Shown here: positions 34,853 to 44,088 of the stretch, piece by piece
Layout of the letters: every line of letters starts with the position of its first letter
How positions within the stretch are numbered: position 1 is the stretch's first letter
Assembly (NCBI RefSeq): GCF_003945385.1
Contig: NZ_AP018920.1
Location: 2,170,001-2,234,000 of the forward strand
Direction: 5' to 3'
Origin: Pseudonocardia autotrophica
GTDB lineage: Bacteria > Actinomycetota > Actinomycetes > Mycobacteriales > Pseudonocardiaceae
Length of the DNA: 64,000 nucleotides
Program-made: the position numbers and the translations under genes
Notes under the pieces: generated by a model
What the model saw: the letters and a program-made list of their open reading frames with translations, nothing else
What the model was told of the DNA's origin: nothing
The model's database searches: none

Positions 34853-35719
34853 TCAGCCCGGCAGCGCCAGCAGGTCCGTGTGGCCCACGGTGACGGCCAG
34901 CGCTCCCGCGGCGATCTCCCGGTGCCTGCGGTCCCGGTAGGGCCCGGCGGCCGCGTGCAGCTCCGGGCGCTGCGCGCAGGCCGCGTCCAGCCAGCCGGCC
35001 AGCCACTCACGCAGCAGGTCCGGCCGGTCGGGCCCGAGCCGCCACGGCGCGTCGGCGGTCCGGACCAGGGCGCCGCGACGGCGCAACGCCTCGGCGGCGA
35101 CGGTGGCCGCGTCCGGGCCGAGCAGGCGCCGGCCGCCGGTCTCGCGCCGCTGGTGGTCGTCGAACGCGGCGGCGAACTCGCCGTCCAGCGGATCGGGCGG
35201 ATCGAAGCACACCCGGCCGCTCACCGACAGCGTCAGCAGGGCCGGGACGCCGGCGCGGGTGCACGCCTCGGCCAGTCGGTCGATCTCCTCGGCGGTCAGC
35301 ATGTCGAGCAATGCCGACGCGGTGACCAGCGAGGTCCCGGCGAGGGCTGCGGCGTCCAGCGCGGTCAGGTCGCCGGGTGCCGCTGCGCCGGTGACACCGT
35401 CGGGGAGCCCGGCGACCGCGTGGCGGAGCAGATCGGCGTCGCGGTCGTGCAGCATCCAGTGCTGGTCCGGCCGGCTCGGCTGATCCGGTCGGCCCGGCCG
35501 GTCGCCGGGCGGTGCCGCGAGCCGCGGCGCGAGCCAGCGGGCCATCGAGCCGGTGCCGCAGCCGAGGTCGCGCACCAGCAGCGGACCGGGCGGCAGCGCG
35601 TCGCTCAGCGCCTCGGCGAGCGCGGTGGATCGGGCGTCGGAGTCGGCCGGCTCGCGCAGCGCCAGCCAGTCGGGCGGGCAGCTCTGCGATCCGGCTGCCC
35701 CCTGCAGCGGGACGCTCAT
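34853..35719 (-). CDS. Class I SAM-dependent methyltransferase
   Basis: This 288-residue protein has SAM motif I in LLVRDLGCGTGSMARWLAP (residues about 48-66) and a later motif SLVTASALLDMLTAEEI. The segment between is loop-rich (PGDRPGRPDQPSRPD). It looks like the methyltransferase commonly found near glycan or polyprenyl genes in Actinobacteria, but the substrate is unknown. It is the last gene of a minus-strand group with the CDP-alcohol transferase/sulfatase and FkbM genes. Confidence 0.78.
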   Translation of the reverse strand: MSVPLQGAAGSQSCPPDWLALREPADSDARSTALAEALSDALPPGPLLVRDLGCGTGSMARWLAPRLAAPPGDRPGRPDQPSRPDQHWMLHDRDADLLRHAVAGLPDGVTGAAAPGDLTALDAAALAGTSLVTASALLDMLTAEEIDRLAEACTRAGVPALLTLSVSGRVCFDPPDPLDGEFAAAFDDHQRRETGGRRLLGPDAATVAAEALRRRGALVRTADAPWRLGPDRPDLLREWLAGWLDAACAQRPELHAAAGPYRDRRHREIAAGALAVTVGHTDLLALPG

Positions 35720-35816
35720 GCGGGGCTCTCGGCCCGGGCGGTGGTGCTGGGCAAGGCGTCTCCTCCGGGTCGTCGCGGGCCTCCGCCGGTGTACACGTAC
35801 GCGGCGTGCCGCATGT

Positions 35817-38207
35817 TCACCGCCCGGCGGGGCCGGCCGGGCCGAACGCGTCGAGGAAGCGGTCGCGGAACTCCTCCATCGGCCAGACCGGCGCCGCGGG
35901 CGGCGGGCGCAGCCCGTCCGACCAGTCCCAGCCGGCGATCAGGTCGAGCACCTCCCGGTCCCGGGTGACGACCGATACCGGGACGTCCCGGCTCGCCTCC
36001 GGCCCGGTGACCACCGAGGCGGGCTGGTGGTCCCCGAGCACGACGACCACGAGATCGTCGTCGCCGGACCGTTCGATCCAGCCGAGCACGGTCTCCAGGG
36101 AGTACTCGGTCGAGTCGAGGTAGTCCTGCCGGATCGCGTCCGGGTCCCCGGCGAAGATGGACTCGAAGGTCCGTTGGTCGCCGGCGTACGGGGCGTAGAC
36201 GGAGCCGTCGCCGATCTCGTCCCACGGCAGCATCGGCGGCACCGGTGTCCACGGTGCGTGGCTGGAGGTCAGTGCGATCTCGGCCAGCAGCGGCCCGCGG
36301 TCGGTGCGGTCGTGTTCGAGGCGGGAGAAGGCCGACATGGCGTACTGGTCGGGCATCGGGGACCAGCTGAACGGCGGTCCCTGGTAGCCCAGCCCGTCGA
36401 GGGCGTGCACCCGCTGGTGCCCGTAGAAGTCGGCCTCCGGCCAGGCCCGCGTCGTCCCGGGCATCACGGCGGTCGTCTCCCAACCGGCGTCGCGGAACGC
36501 CCGGATCAGGGTCAGCCGGTCCGAGGTGACGAGCGCGTCGTGCCGGCGCTGGTCGTCGATCCGGAGGCCGGAGAACAGCGTCGCGTGCGCCAGCCAGCTG
36601 CCGCCGCCGCTGATCGGGGACGTCAGGAACCCGCTGCGGGAGGCGAACCCGGCGGCGTCGAGGCGGCGGTCCCCGTCGTCGAGCAGCGCGGTGGTGCGCG
36701 GCGCCATCTCCGGGTCCTCCAGCGCGGTGCGCCCGTAGCTCTCGACGACGGCGAACACGACGTCCTTGCCGCGCAGCGCGCCGAGCAGCTGGTCGTCGGG
36801 GACGTCGGCATAGGCGTCGTCGGCGATCTCGGCGGCGAAGGCCCGCTGATCGGCGATCGAGGCCGGGATCTGGACGGCCCGGTCGCGCAGCTGGATGACG
36901 CCGTCGGCGGCGGCGACCGGGACGCCGGGCACCAGCTGCGCCCCGGCGACCGCCCACACCACCAGCCAGACCGTCCCGAGCAGCGCCGCACCGGGCAGCG
37001 CGATCCGCCGGTGCCGGGCGGCGAGGCCACCGAGCCGGACGACGGCCCGTGCCGTCGCCACCAGCAGGCCGACCGCCAGCACCGCGGCGAGCACGGCGGC
37101 GAACACCGCTCCGGCGGAGCCGAGGGTCCCGCGCAGGAACTCCTGCGCGTTGCCGAGCAGCACCCAGTCCGACACCGGATCGAACGGGCGGTCCAGGAAG
37201 ATCACGAACCCGAGGTCGAACAGCTTCAGCAGCCCGACGACGGCGAGCACCAGCCCGGCCACGGCGGCGGTGATCCGGCGGGTCCGCCCGGACAGCAGCG
37301 CCAGTACCGCGACGCCGAGCACGACCTCGATCGGCAGCCGCAGGAACGCCGCGGGCACCATGCTCACCGGATCGCTCGGCAGCACCAGGATGACGCCGAC
37401 CAGCGCCGCGCAGACCGTGCTGAGCAGTGCGGCGCCGGCCGCCCGCCACCGGACCGGGTGCTCGTCGGCCGCGCGCCACAGCCAGACCACCGACATCCCG
37501 AACGACCAGAGCAGCGCCGCCAGCGCGAGCGCGAGCACCGCGTGTCCGACCGTGCCGGGCAGCAGCCCGGCCGCGGCGACGATCAGCACCACGCCCTGCA
37601 GTGCGGCGACCGCCTTCGCCGAGCGGCGCACCGGCAGCGTCCCGCGCAGCCACGGCAGTACCCGGGCGGCGCCGACGAAGGCGTAGCGCAACAACCCCAG
37701 TGCCGGTGCCCACCAGAGGTGCGACGCCACCGCGACGTGCACCGACAGCACCAGCAGCAGCAGCGCGTCGGTCTCCATGTCGAAGCGGGCGCCCAGCTCG
37801 GTCGCGGTGCCGGTCCGGCGGGCGACGATCCCGTCGACCGCGTCGAGCCCGAACGCGACCAGCGCCAGCGACACCAGCGCGACCTGCCCGGCACCGTCGA
37901 GACCGACCAGCGTGGCGACCGCGACCACCAGCGCGCCGCGGGCAAGGGTCACCACCCCGGCCGGGCCCAGCGTCAGCTCCTGGGCGCGCCGGGCGGCCCG
38001 GATCAGCAGCGCCGCCGCCGGCACGGCGAGGACCACGCCGAGCACCGCGCGCACCACCCCGACCTCGGTGAACGCCGCGAGCAGCGCCAGCACGACGGCC
38101 AGCAGCGCGGCACCGGCCACCAGCTGCCGGGCGACCGGCGCGGTGGCGAGGGCCCGGGGGAGTCGGGGAATCACGACCGTCAAGGATGCCCGAGTCCGGA
38201 CGATCAC
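35817..38207 (-). CDS. CDP-alcohol phosphatidyltransferase fused to a sulfatase-fold domain
   Basis: This 796-residue membrane protein joins two activities. Residues about 80-250 hold a CDP-alcohol phosphotransferase domain with a complete motif: Asp122, Asp125-Gly126, Ala129-Arg130, Gly139, Asp143, Asp147. A membrane region follows. Residues about 460-760 form an LtaS-like sulfatase/phosphoglycerol transferase domain (DVVFAVVESYGR; SGGGSWLAHATLFSG; LGDHQPAS). The start at GTG 38207 overlaps the FkbM stop (GTGA); GTG 38174 is an alternative. It probably builds or modifies a phospholipid or polyol-phosphate envelope polymer. Confidence 0.82.
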   Translation of the reverse strand: MIVRTRASLTVVIPRLPRALATAPVARQLVAGAALLAVVLALLAAFTEVGVVRAVLGVVLAVPAAALLIRAARRAQELTLGPAGVVTLARGALVVAVATLVGLDGAGQVALVSLALVAFGLDAVDGIVARRTGTATELGARFDMETDALLLLVLSVHVAVASHLWWAPALGLLRYAFVGAARVLPWLRGTLPVRRSAKAVAALQGVVLIVAAAGLLPGTVGHAVLALALAALLWSFGMSVVWLWRAADEHPVRWRAAGAALLSTVCAALVGVILVLPSDPVSMVPAAFLRLPIEVVLGVAVLALLSGRTRRITAAVAGLVLAVVGLLKLFDLGFVIFLDRPFDPVSDWVLLGNAQEFLRGTLGSAGAVFAAVLAAVLAVGLLVATARAVVRLGGLAARHRRIALPGAALLGTVWLVVWAVAGAQLVPGVPVAAADGVIQLRDRAVQIPASIADQRAFAAEIADDAYADVPDDQLLGALRGKDVVFAVVESYGRTALEDPEMAPRTTALLDDGDRRLDAAGFASRSGFLTSPISGGGSWLAHATLFSGLRIDDQRRHDALVTSDRLTLIRAFRDAGWETTAVMPGTTRAWPEADFYGHQRVHALDGLGYQGPPFSWSPMPDQYAMSAFSRLEHDRTDRGPLLAEIALTSSHAPWTPVPPMLPWDEIGDGSVYAPYAGDQRTFESIFAGDPDAIRQDYLDSTEYSLETVLGWIERSGDDDLVVVVLGDHQPASVVTGPEASRDVPVSVVTRDREVLDLIAGWDWSDGLRPPPAAPVWPMEEFRDRFLDAFGPAGPAGR

Positions 38208-38956
38208 CCAGGGGCGGCCCGGGCGTAGACGTCGCCGGAGCGGCCCAGCGGGCGACGGCGGTCGAGCAGCGCGACGAGCTCGCCGGCGTCCAGCCAGCGC
38301 CCACCGGCGGTGCGGTCCCACTGCATCGTCTCGACGGGGGAGTAGCGGTAGAGGTAGCGCCCGAGCGACTCGACGCGGGCCAGTGCGGCCAGCGCGGCGT
38401 CGTGCGCGGCGGGCAGATATTCGAACGACAGGGCGGGCAGCGGCCGGGACAGCCCGGCGAGGACGTCGGCCTCGAACCCCTCGACGTCGATCTTGCAGAA
38501 GGCGGGTGTCCCGTGCGTGGCGATGAGCTCGTCGAGCGTGGTGACCGGCACCGGCACCGAGTCCTCCCAGCGGACCCGGGCGAAGCCGGTGTCGTCGGCG
38601 ACGGTGCTGCGCCAGTCCTGCGACATCGAGGACACGGTGGGTGTGGCCCGGGAGATCCCGAGCCGGGCGGTGCCGGGCCGGGCGCCGAGCGCGGTGGGCA
38701 GCACGGTCACGCCGTCGTCGCGGCCGAAGAACAGATGCAGCAGGCGGACGAAGTCGGGCTGGGGCTCGACGGCGACCACCCGGGCGCCGAGCGCACGCCA
38801 GGCGCGCACCCGGTTGCCGGCGTGTGCGCCGACGTCGAAGGCGAGATCGCCGGGCCCCAGGAACGGCGCGTAGAACGCGCGCATCCGGCGCTGCCGCCCG
38901 GGGATGCCGTGGTACATCGCGAGTGAGCGGGCGATTCCGAAGGCGCGGGTCAGCAC
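38204..38956 (-). CDS. FkbM-family methyltransferase
   Basis: This 250-residue protein carries SAM motif I DLAFDVGAHAGNRVRAW and the family hallmark FCKIDVEGFEADVLAGL. FkbM enzymes O-methylate sugars or polyketides. GTG 38956 is taken as the start because the conserved region begins about 15 residues later; no strong ribosome site is visible. It is translationally coupled to the following CDP-alcohol transferase/sulfatase gene, which suggests methylation of the same envelope product. Confidence 0.85.
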   Translation of the reverse strand: MLTRAFGIARSLAMYHGIPGRQRRMRAFYAPFLGPGDLAFDVGAHAGNRVRAWRALGARVVAVEPQPDFVRLLHLFFGRDDGVTVLPTALGARPGTARLGISRATPTVSSMSQDWRSTVADDTGFARVRWEDSVPVPVTTLDELIATHGTPAFCKIDVEGFEADVLAGLSRPLPALSFEYLPAAHDAALAALARVESLGRYLYRYSPVETMQWDRTAGGRWLDAGELVALLDRRRPLGRSGDVYARAAPG

Positions 38957-39172
38957 GCCGGCCGAGGGTAGTCGGGGCGGCCCGGCGGGGCGCGGCGCTG
39001 CGCGATTCGGCGGATTGCCGGGTATCGGCGCACTCGTTATGGTGCTGTAACTCACAAAACAAGTATCTGAAACACCGGTTCTGGATGCTCTCCTCGCTGC
39101 CCGTGGAGCGGGGCCGGTGACCGGTCCGTGGGTGCACTCCTTCCCTGTCCTGCTCGACCCGGAGAGGTCCTG

Positions 39173-40480
39173 ATGATCAACTTCACGATGTCCGACCAGC
39201 AGAAGAAGCTGCAGTACGACGTCCGAGCCTTCGCCGAGAACGTGCTGAAGCCCGTGGTCGAGGCCGCCGACGCGGAGCCGGACCCGCTCAAGGGCTTCCA
39301 GCTGACCAAGCCCGCCTACGTCGAGGCGTACCGCGCCGGGATCGCCATGTGCATGCTCCCGGAGGCCTACGGCGGAGGTGGGGTCTCCTGCGTCGATCTG
39401 GTGGTTGCGGCGGAGGAAATCTGCGTCGTGGATCCCGGTTTCGCGTGCACGGTCCTGTGTAACGGCCTCGGGCTCATGCCGGTCGCCTGGTACGGGACCG
39501 AGGAGCAGAAGGAGCGGTTCCTGCGCGCGGCGACGTCCGACCCGAGTGGTGAGTACCTGGGCGGCTGGACCGCCAGCGAGCCCCCCGGCAACCCGTCGGG
39601 TACGGCGAACTTCGACATCCCGCTGCCGCGCCCGGCCGGCGTCGGGCTGACCGCCGTGCGCGACGGCGACCACTTCGTCGTCAACGGGCGGAAGTACTGG
39701 CCGTCGTCGGCCGGGTGGGACGAGCGCGGGGTGAACGCAGGAACGCTGATCGTCCGCACCGACTCGGAGAAGGGTGGTACCGAGGGACTGTCGGCGCTCG
39801 TCCTGGAGCGGGACACACCGGGTGTCACCTACCGGCATCTCGACAAGATCGGACACCGGTTGGCGTCCAACGCCGAGATCGTCTTCGACAACGCCCGGAT
39901 CCCGGTGGCGAACCTGCTGCCCGGTGCCGAGGGCAACGGCGATCTCGTCATCAACCGCAACTTCGCCTGGTCCGGACCGGTCGCGGCGATCGCGGCGGTC
40001 GGGATGGCCCGGGCCGCGTTCGAGATGGCGCTGGACTTCGCGAAGGGCAACACCGCGGGCGCGCTGCGCCCGATCATCGGATTCCAGAACGTCGGGTACG
40101 TCCTCGGCGACGTCGCCTCGAAGATCGAGATGGCCCGTGCCTTCTCCTGGCGGGCCGCGGACTACCTGGACAAGCACGACCAGCACGCCGAACTCGTCGG
40201 TGCAATGAACAAGATCCAGGTCACCGAGCTGATGTTCGACTGCGTCTACAAGTGCATGCAGATCGTCGGGGTGAACAGCCTGGAGATGCAGAACGGGTTC
40301 GGGAAGATCCTGCGCGAGGCGGCCGTCCTGCCGATCTACGACGGCGGCAACATGGGGATGCAGCGCCGCCGGGTGCACGGCATCCTCGCCGATCCGCTGT
40401 ACAACCCGCGGGCGATCATGGAGGACGAGTACGTGAAGTTCGGTAAGGAGCACGAGGGCATCGGGACGCTGGTTCCCTGA
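39173..40480 (+). CDS. Nitroalkane-oxidase-like flavoprotein (acyl-CoA dehydrogenase superfamily)
   Basis: This 435-residue protein has the full three-domain ACAD fold: an N-terminal helical domain, a beta domain (GGWTASEPPGNPSGTANFD) and a C-terminal helical FAD/dimer domain. In the catalytic motif, LPIYDGGNMGMQRRR, Asp390 replaces the Glu of YEGT in acyl-CoA dehydrogenases. Fungal nitroalkane oxidase uses Asp402 there. The usual acyl-CoA contact residues were not checked. Nitroalkane oxidase yields aldehyde, nitrite and H2O2. Start ATG 39173 follows GGAGAGG. The paralogue at 41224 and the Fe-S regulator between them suggest one regulated unit. Confidence 0.75.
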   Translation: MINFTMSDQQKKLQYDVRAFAENVLKPVVEAADAEPDPLKGFQLTKPAYVEAYRAGIAMCMLPEAYGGGGVSCVDLVVAAEEICVVDPGFACTVLCNGLGLMPVAWYGTEEQKERFLRAATSDPSGEYLGGWTASEPPGNPSGTANFDIPLPRPAGVGLTAVRDGDHFVVNGRKYWPSSAGWDERGVNAGTLIVRTDSEKGGTEGLSALVLERDTPGVTYRHLDKIGHRLASNAEIVFDNARIPVANLLPGAEGNGDLVINRNFAWSGPVAAIAAVGMARAAFEMALDFAKGNTAGALRPIIGFQNVGYVLGDVASKIEMARAFSWRAADYLDKHDQHAELVGAMNKIQVTELMFDCVYKCMQIVGVNSLEMQNGFGKILREAAVLPIYDGGNMGMQRRRVHGILADPLYNPRAIMEDEYVKFGKEHEGIGTLVP

Positions 40481-40670
40481 CCCGCCGCTGATGCACTGCT
40501 GATGGACTGCTGATCGACACTGCCGCCGGTCCGAGCCGGACCGAAGCGCCCGGCCCGGCCGGTGGCGGTGTGGATCGGCGTGGGTCGGCGACGGCGGTGT
40601 CGGCCCGGGGGGTTCGCCGGGGAGCGGGTACCGTTCGAGGCGCCAGTGCAGCGACGGGAGCGGCGCCACG

Positions 40671-41120
40671 ATGAGGCACACCAGTCATGCGGACTTCGCG
40701 CTGCGCGTCCTGCTCTACCTGCGGGTGGCACCGGGACGGCGCGGCTCGGTCGGCGAGATGTCCGCGGCGCACCGGGTGTCGCGCAACCACCTGGACAAGG
40801 TCGTCCAGCGGCTCGCCGGAGCCGGGCTGGTGGAGACCAGCCGCGGCCGCGGGGGCGGGGTGCGCCTGGTGCGCGACCCGGCCACCATCACCGTCGGCGA
40901 GGTGATGCGCACGATGGAGAACGACTTCGCGGTCGTCGAGTGCCTGGGGCCGGCCCGCTACTGCCGGATCGCCGGTGTCTGCGGGGCGCGGAACGTCTTC
41001 GCCCAGGCGCTGGACGCCTACTTCGAGGTGCTGGACGCCTCGAGCATCGAGGACATCGCCGGCAACGACCAGGGACTGCGCGGCGCCCTCGGCATGATCC
41101 AGAACGCCGGCGGCGGCTGA
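40671..41120 (+). CDS. Rrf2-family Fe-S regulator, NsrR-like
   Basis: This 149-residue winged-helix protein (VGEMSAAHRVSRNHLDKVVQ, residues about 27-46) has three cysteines, Cys91, Cys98 and Cys104, in ECLGPARYCRIAGVC. This is the spacing seen in NsrR, whose Fe-S cluster senses nitric oxide. It lies between two nitroalkane-oxidase-like genes, so it may respond to nitrosative stress from nitrite release. A binding site was not identified. A short 3x repeat of GCTGATGGACT-like units lies at 40487-40517. Confidence 0.85.
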   Translation: MRHTSHADFALRVLLYLRVAPGRRGSVGEMSAAHRVSRNHLDKVVQRLAGAGLVETSRGRGGGVRLVRDPATITVGEVMRTMENDFAVVECLGPARYCRIAGVCGARNVFAQALDAYFEVLDASSIEDIAGNDQGLRGALGMIQNAGGG

Positions 41121-41223
41121 GACGGCGCTCGTCCGACCGGCTCGTCCAGCTGTCCCGGCCCGGTTCGCAGCCTGTTCTGCGGCTCTGTCCGGCACGGCAT
41201 CGGTTCGGCGAGGAGGTACACGG

Positions 41224-42483
41224 ATGGCTGTCGACTTCGAGCTGACGGCGCAGCAGCGCGCGCTGAAATACGCGGCGCGCGAGTTCGCCCGCGAGGTGCT
41301 GCGCCCGGTGGCCGAGCGGGCCGACGCTCACCCGGACCCGCAGGAGGCGTTCCGCCTGATGAAGCCGGTCTACGAGCAGGCCGTCGCGTCCGGGCTGAGC
41401 ACGATGTTCCTGCCCCGGGAGTACGGCGGCGGGGGTGCGTCCACGGTCGACTTCCTGCTCGTCGTCGAGGAACTGTGCGCGGTCGATCCCGGCTTCCCCA
41501 CCGTGCTGCTGGTCAACGGCCTGGCGCTGATGCCGATCCTGTGGTGGGGAACCGAGATCCAGCGCGACCGGTGGCTGCGCCGGGCGACCGATCCCGCCGA
41601 TGTCGGCTTCCTCGCCGGTTTCGCCGTGAGCGAGCGCGGTGGGACGGCCAACTTCGACGACCCCAGCCCGCGCGGCGGGATCCAGGTCGTCGCCGACCAC
41701 GATCGCGCCAACGGCGAGTACGTGCTGCACGGCGAGAAGCACTGGCCGTGCAACGCCGGCGGCTGGGACCTGCGCGGCGCCGACGTCACGCTCTGCGTGG
41801 TGCGGACCGACCGCAACGCGGGCGGCACCGGTGCGCTGAGCGCGATCCTGGTCGAGCGCGGGACCGACGGTGTCGACTACGAGGTGATCGACACCATGGC
41901 GCACCGCACCTGCCAGAACGTGACGATGACCTTCCGCGGGGCGCGGGTCCCCGAGGAGAACGTGCTCGCCGTCGGCGAGGGCGACCTGCTGATCAACCGG
42001 AGTTTCACCTGGTCCGGCCCGATCGCCGCGATCGCCGCGGTCGGCCTGGCCCGCGGGGCGTACGAGTTCACCCTCGACTGGGCCCGGACCTACACCGGCG
42101 GCGGCTCGGTCCCGATCATTGCGCACCAGGCCGTCGGCTACCTGCTGACCGACATCGCCGCCCGGATCGAGGCCGCCCGCTACTTCGCCTGGAAGGCGGC
42201 GCACTACATGGACCGCCATCCCGGCGAGGGCCAGGCGCTCGGCGGGATGAACAAGACCTACTGCAGCGAGTCCATGCAGGGCGTCGTCAACGACTGCATG
42301 CGGGTGGTCGGGGTGAATGCGCTCGACCGGAAGTTCCCGCTTGCCCGGTACTACCGGGAGGCGGCGGTGTTCTCCCTCTACGACGCCGGGAACCTGGGGA
42401 TGCAGCGCCGGCGGGCCTGGGGGGAGATGACCGGTCGGGGGCTCGGGCCGGACACCTTCGTCGACGACGGGACCCTGCGATGA
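41224..42483 (+). CDS. Nitroalkane-oxidase-like flavoprotein, second copy
   Basis: This 419-residue paralogue of the 39173 protein has the same domains and SFTWSGPIAAIAAVGLARG in the FAD-binding helix. The catalytic-base position reads FSLYDAGNLGMQRRR, with Asp387 in place of Glu. The start ATG follows GAGGAGG. It is 103 nt after the Rrf2 gene and probably on its transcript. Divergence from the first copy is considerable, so the two may differ in substrate or form a heteromer. Confidence 0.75.
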   Translation: MAVDFELTAQQRALKYAAREFAREVLRPVAERADAHPDPQEAFRLMKPVYEQAVASGLSTMFLPREYGGGGASTVDFLLVVEELCAVDPGFPTVLLVNGLALMPILWWGTEIQRDRWLRRATDPADVGFLAGFAVSERGGTANFDDPSPRGGIQVVADHDRANGEYVLHGEKHWPCNAGGWDLRGADVTLCVVRTDRNAGGTGALSAILVERGTDGVDYEVIDTMAHRTCQNVTMTFRGARVPEENVLAVGEGDLLINRSFTWSGPIAAIAAVGLARGAYEFTLDWARTYTGGGSVPIIAHQAVGYLLTDIAARIEAARYFAWKAAHYMDRHPGEGQALGGMNKTYCSESMQGVVNDCMRVVGVNALDRKFPLARYYREAAVFSLYDAGNLGMQRRRAWGEMTGRGLGPDTFVDDGTLR

Positions 42484-42551
42484 CAACGACACCTTGGTGG
42501 CCATGATCCGAGCAGCCGGCGTCGTGGGCCTCGGGAGGGCGGGTGCCGCGG

Positions 42552-43373
42552 TCAGCCGGTTGTCGGAGACGCGATGTCGCGGACGTGGTCGTGACCTGCT
42601 CTGCGGTTGACGTTGCCGCTGAGGCGCGCCATCCGGTTGCGGCTGATCAGGCGGGAGATGAAGGCGATGGCGCGGTCGGAGCGACCGCCGGGAAACGAGA
42701 TCGCTCGGCCGTGGGCGAAGTCGTCGAGGGATTTCGCTGCGATGCGCTCAGGAGATACGGCCTTGGGGTTCAGGGTCGCGGTCGTGGTGTCGAAGAAGCT
42801 GGTTTCGACGGGGCCGGGGTGGACGGCCATCACGCGGATATCGGTGCCGCGAAGTTCCTCGGCGATGGCCTCGGTGAACGACAACACGAACGCCTTGGTC
42901 GCGCCGTAGCTGGCTTGGAAGGGCATGGGCTGGAAGGCGGCCACCGAGGCGACGTTGATAATCCCGCCGCGGCCACGCTCCAGCATGCCGGCTCCGATGC
43001 TGTGGACAAGGCCGATGAGCGCGGTGATGTTCAGGTCCACCGAGTCGACATTGGGTGTCAGCGGGCGGGGCAGGAACGGGCCGACCGCGCCCATGCCTGC
43101 GTTGTTGATGAGCAGATCGATCTCGATGCCGTGCTCGGCGAGGGTGTTCGCGATCGCCTGCGGTGCCGCACGGTCGAACAGGTCGACCGGCAGAACGACG
43201 ACCCGGGTCTGGTGGGTCTCGCGCAGTTGTGCGGCAAGCATCTCGAGCGCTTCGGCCGAGCGTGCCACGAGAACGAGGTCGGCCCCGCGGGAGGCCAGTT
43301 GATGTGCGTATGCCTGGCCGATTCCCTTCGAGGAGCCGGTGATCAGTGCGGTGGTTCCGGCGAACGAGTGCAT
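42552..43373 (-). CDS. Short-chain dehydrogenase/reductase
   Basis: This 273-residue classical SDR has the cofactor motif TGSSKGIG (residues about 11-18), NNAG, and the catalytic Ser-Tyr-Lys in ASVAAFQPM ... SYGATK. Arg in LVLVARSAEAL after the second strand suggests NADP(H). The substrate is unknown. Start 43373 (MHSFAGTTALITG) is chosen over an upstream ATG, which would run through the operator region. It is divergent from a MarR gene, and two palindromes lie between. Confidence 0.9.
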   Translation of the reverse strand: MHSFAGTTALITGSSKGIGQAYAHQLASRGADLVLVARSAEALEMLAAQLRETHQTRVVVLPVDLFDRAAPQAIANTLAEHGIEIDLLINNAGMGAVGPFLPRPLTPNVDSVDLNITALIGLVHSIGAGMLERGRGGIINVASVAAFQPMPFQASYGATKAFVLSFTEAIAEELRGTDIRVMAVHPGPVETSFFDTTTATLNPKAVSPERIAAKSLDDFAHGRAISFPGGRSDRAIAFISRLISRNRMARLSGNVNRRAGHDHVRDIASPTTG

Positions 43374-43410
43374 GAGGAGGCCTTTCCGGGGGTCCAACCC
43401 GTAGCGATGC

Positions 43411-43447
43411 TTCGAGTCTCGAACCATATGTTCCTTCGAGCATCGAA
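43411..43447. promoter_or_regulatory. Twin 13-bp palindromes between SDR and MarR genes
   Basis: TTCGAGTCTCGAA (43411-43423) and TTCGAGCATCGAA (43435-43447) differ only in the centre and lie 24 bp apart, about two helical turns. They fit paired MarR dimer sites controlling both divergent genes. Confidence 0.75.
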
Positions 43448-43468
43448 GCAAGTGGGTAGGCTGCGGTC

Positions 43469-43909
43469 ATGACGCGTCGCCTTCTCGAAACGGCAGTGGT
43501 TGCCAGCCAGTCGCTGGTCGCGCAGACGAGCGTGCGGCTGGACGCCGTCCTGGCCGAGCATCGGCTCACCGGGGCGACTGCTCAGGCTCTGTGGGCGATC
43601 GATCCGGACGAGAAGCCGCCGTCGATGAAGACGATGGCCCAGCGCTTGTACTGCAACGCCCCGAACCTGACCTTCGTCACCACCCAGCTCGCCGACCGTG
43701 GTCTGGTGGAACGGGTTGTGGATCCTGCGGACCGTCGTTCGCGGCTCGTCTCGTTGACCCCTGAAGGCCTGCGCGTGCGGGCAGTGGTCATCAAGGCCGC
43801 ACTCGAGGCCAGCCCCCTCGCGCATCTCGGAGAAGAACACCTCGCTCAGCTGGTCGAAATCCTCCGCGCGGCACTCGACACCGCGGCAGATGAGGCTTCG
43901 GTGTCCTGA
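43469..43909 (+). CDS. MarR-family transcriptional regulator
   Basis: This 146-residue winged-helix protein has the recognition region KTMAQRLYCNAPNLTFVTTQLADRGLVERV and the wing DPADRRSRLVSLT. It is divergent from the SDR gene with two near-identical palindromes in the 95-nt spacer. It probably represses both itself and the SDR gene and is released by an SDR substrate. One cysteine, in LYCNAP, could allow redox sensing; this is speculative. Confidence 0.88.
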   Translation: MTRRLLETAVVASQSLVAQTSVRLDAVLAEHRLTGATAQALWAIDPDEKPPSMKTMAQRLYCNAPNLTFVTTQLADRGLVERVVDPADRRSRLVSLTPEGLRVRAVVIKAALEASPLAHLGEEHLAQLVEILRAALDTAADEASVS

Positions 43910-44088
43910 GATGCGGTGCCGGCCGGTGGGGCGCTGAGGCCCTCGCCGGCGCCCGGTCGATGGAGGAGGGGTAGGGCGTGCCCGGCTGAGCGCCCCGTAG
44001 ACCGCTGCCGAGCTGGCCCATCGGCTCGGCATGGGCGCCGCGTGGTGAACCACGTCGACTGCCATGGGTAGCTGGCTGGACAAGTTAG

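Noticed and set aside
35553-38228. 891-codon plus-strand frame and 862-codon minus frame at 35716-38304
   Set aside because: Both are low-complexity shadows of the CDP-alcohol transferase/sulfatase gene, which has complete catalytic motifs.
40487-40517. Three GCTGATGGACT-like 11-mers as a regulatory repeat
   Set aside because: Too short and imperfect, with no promoter elements around; noted only inside the Rrf2 entry.
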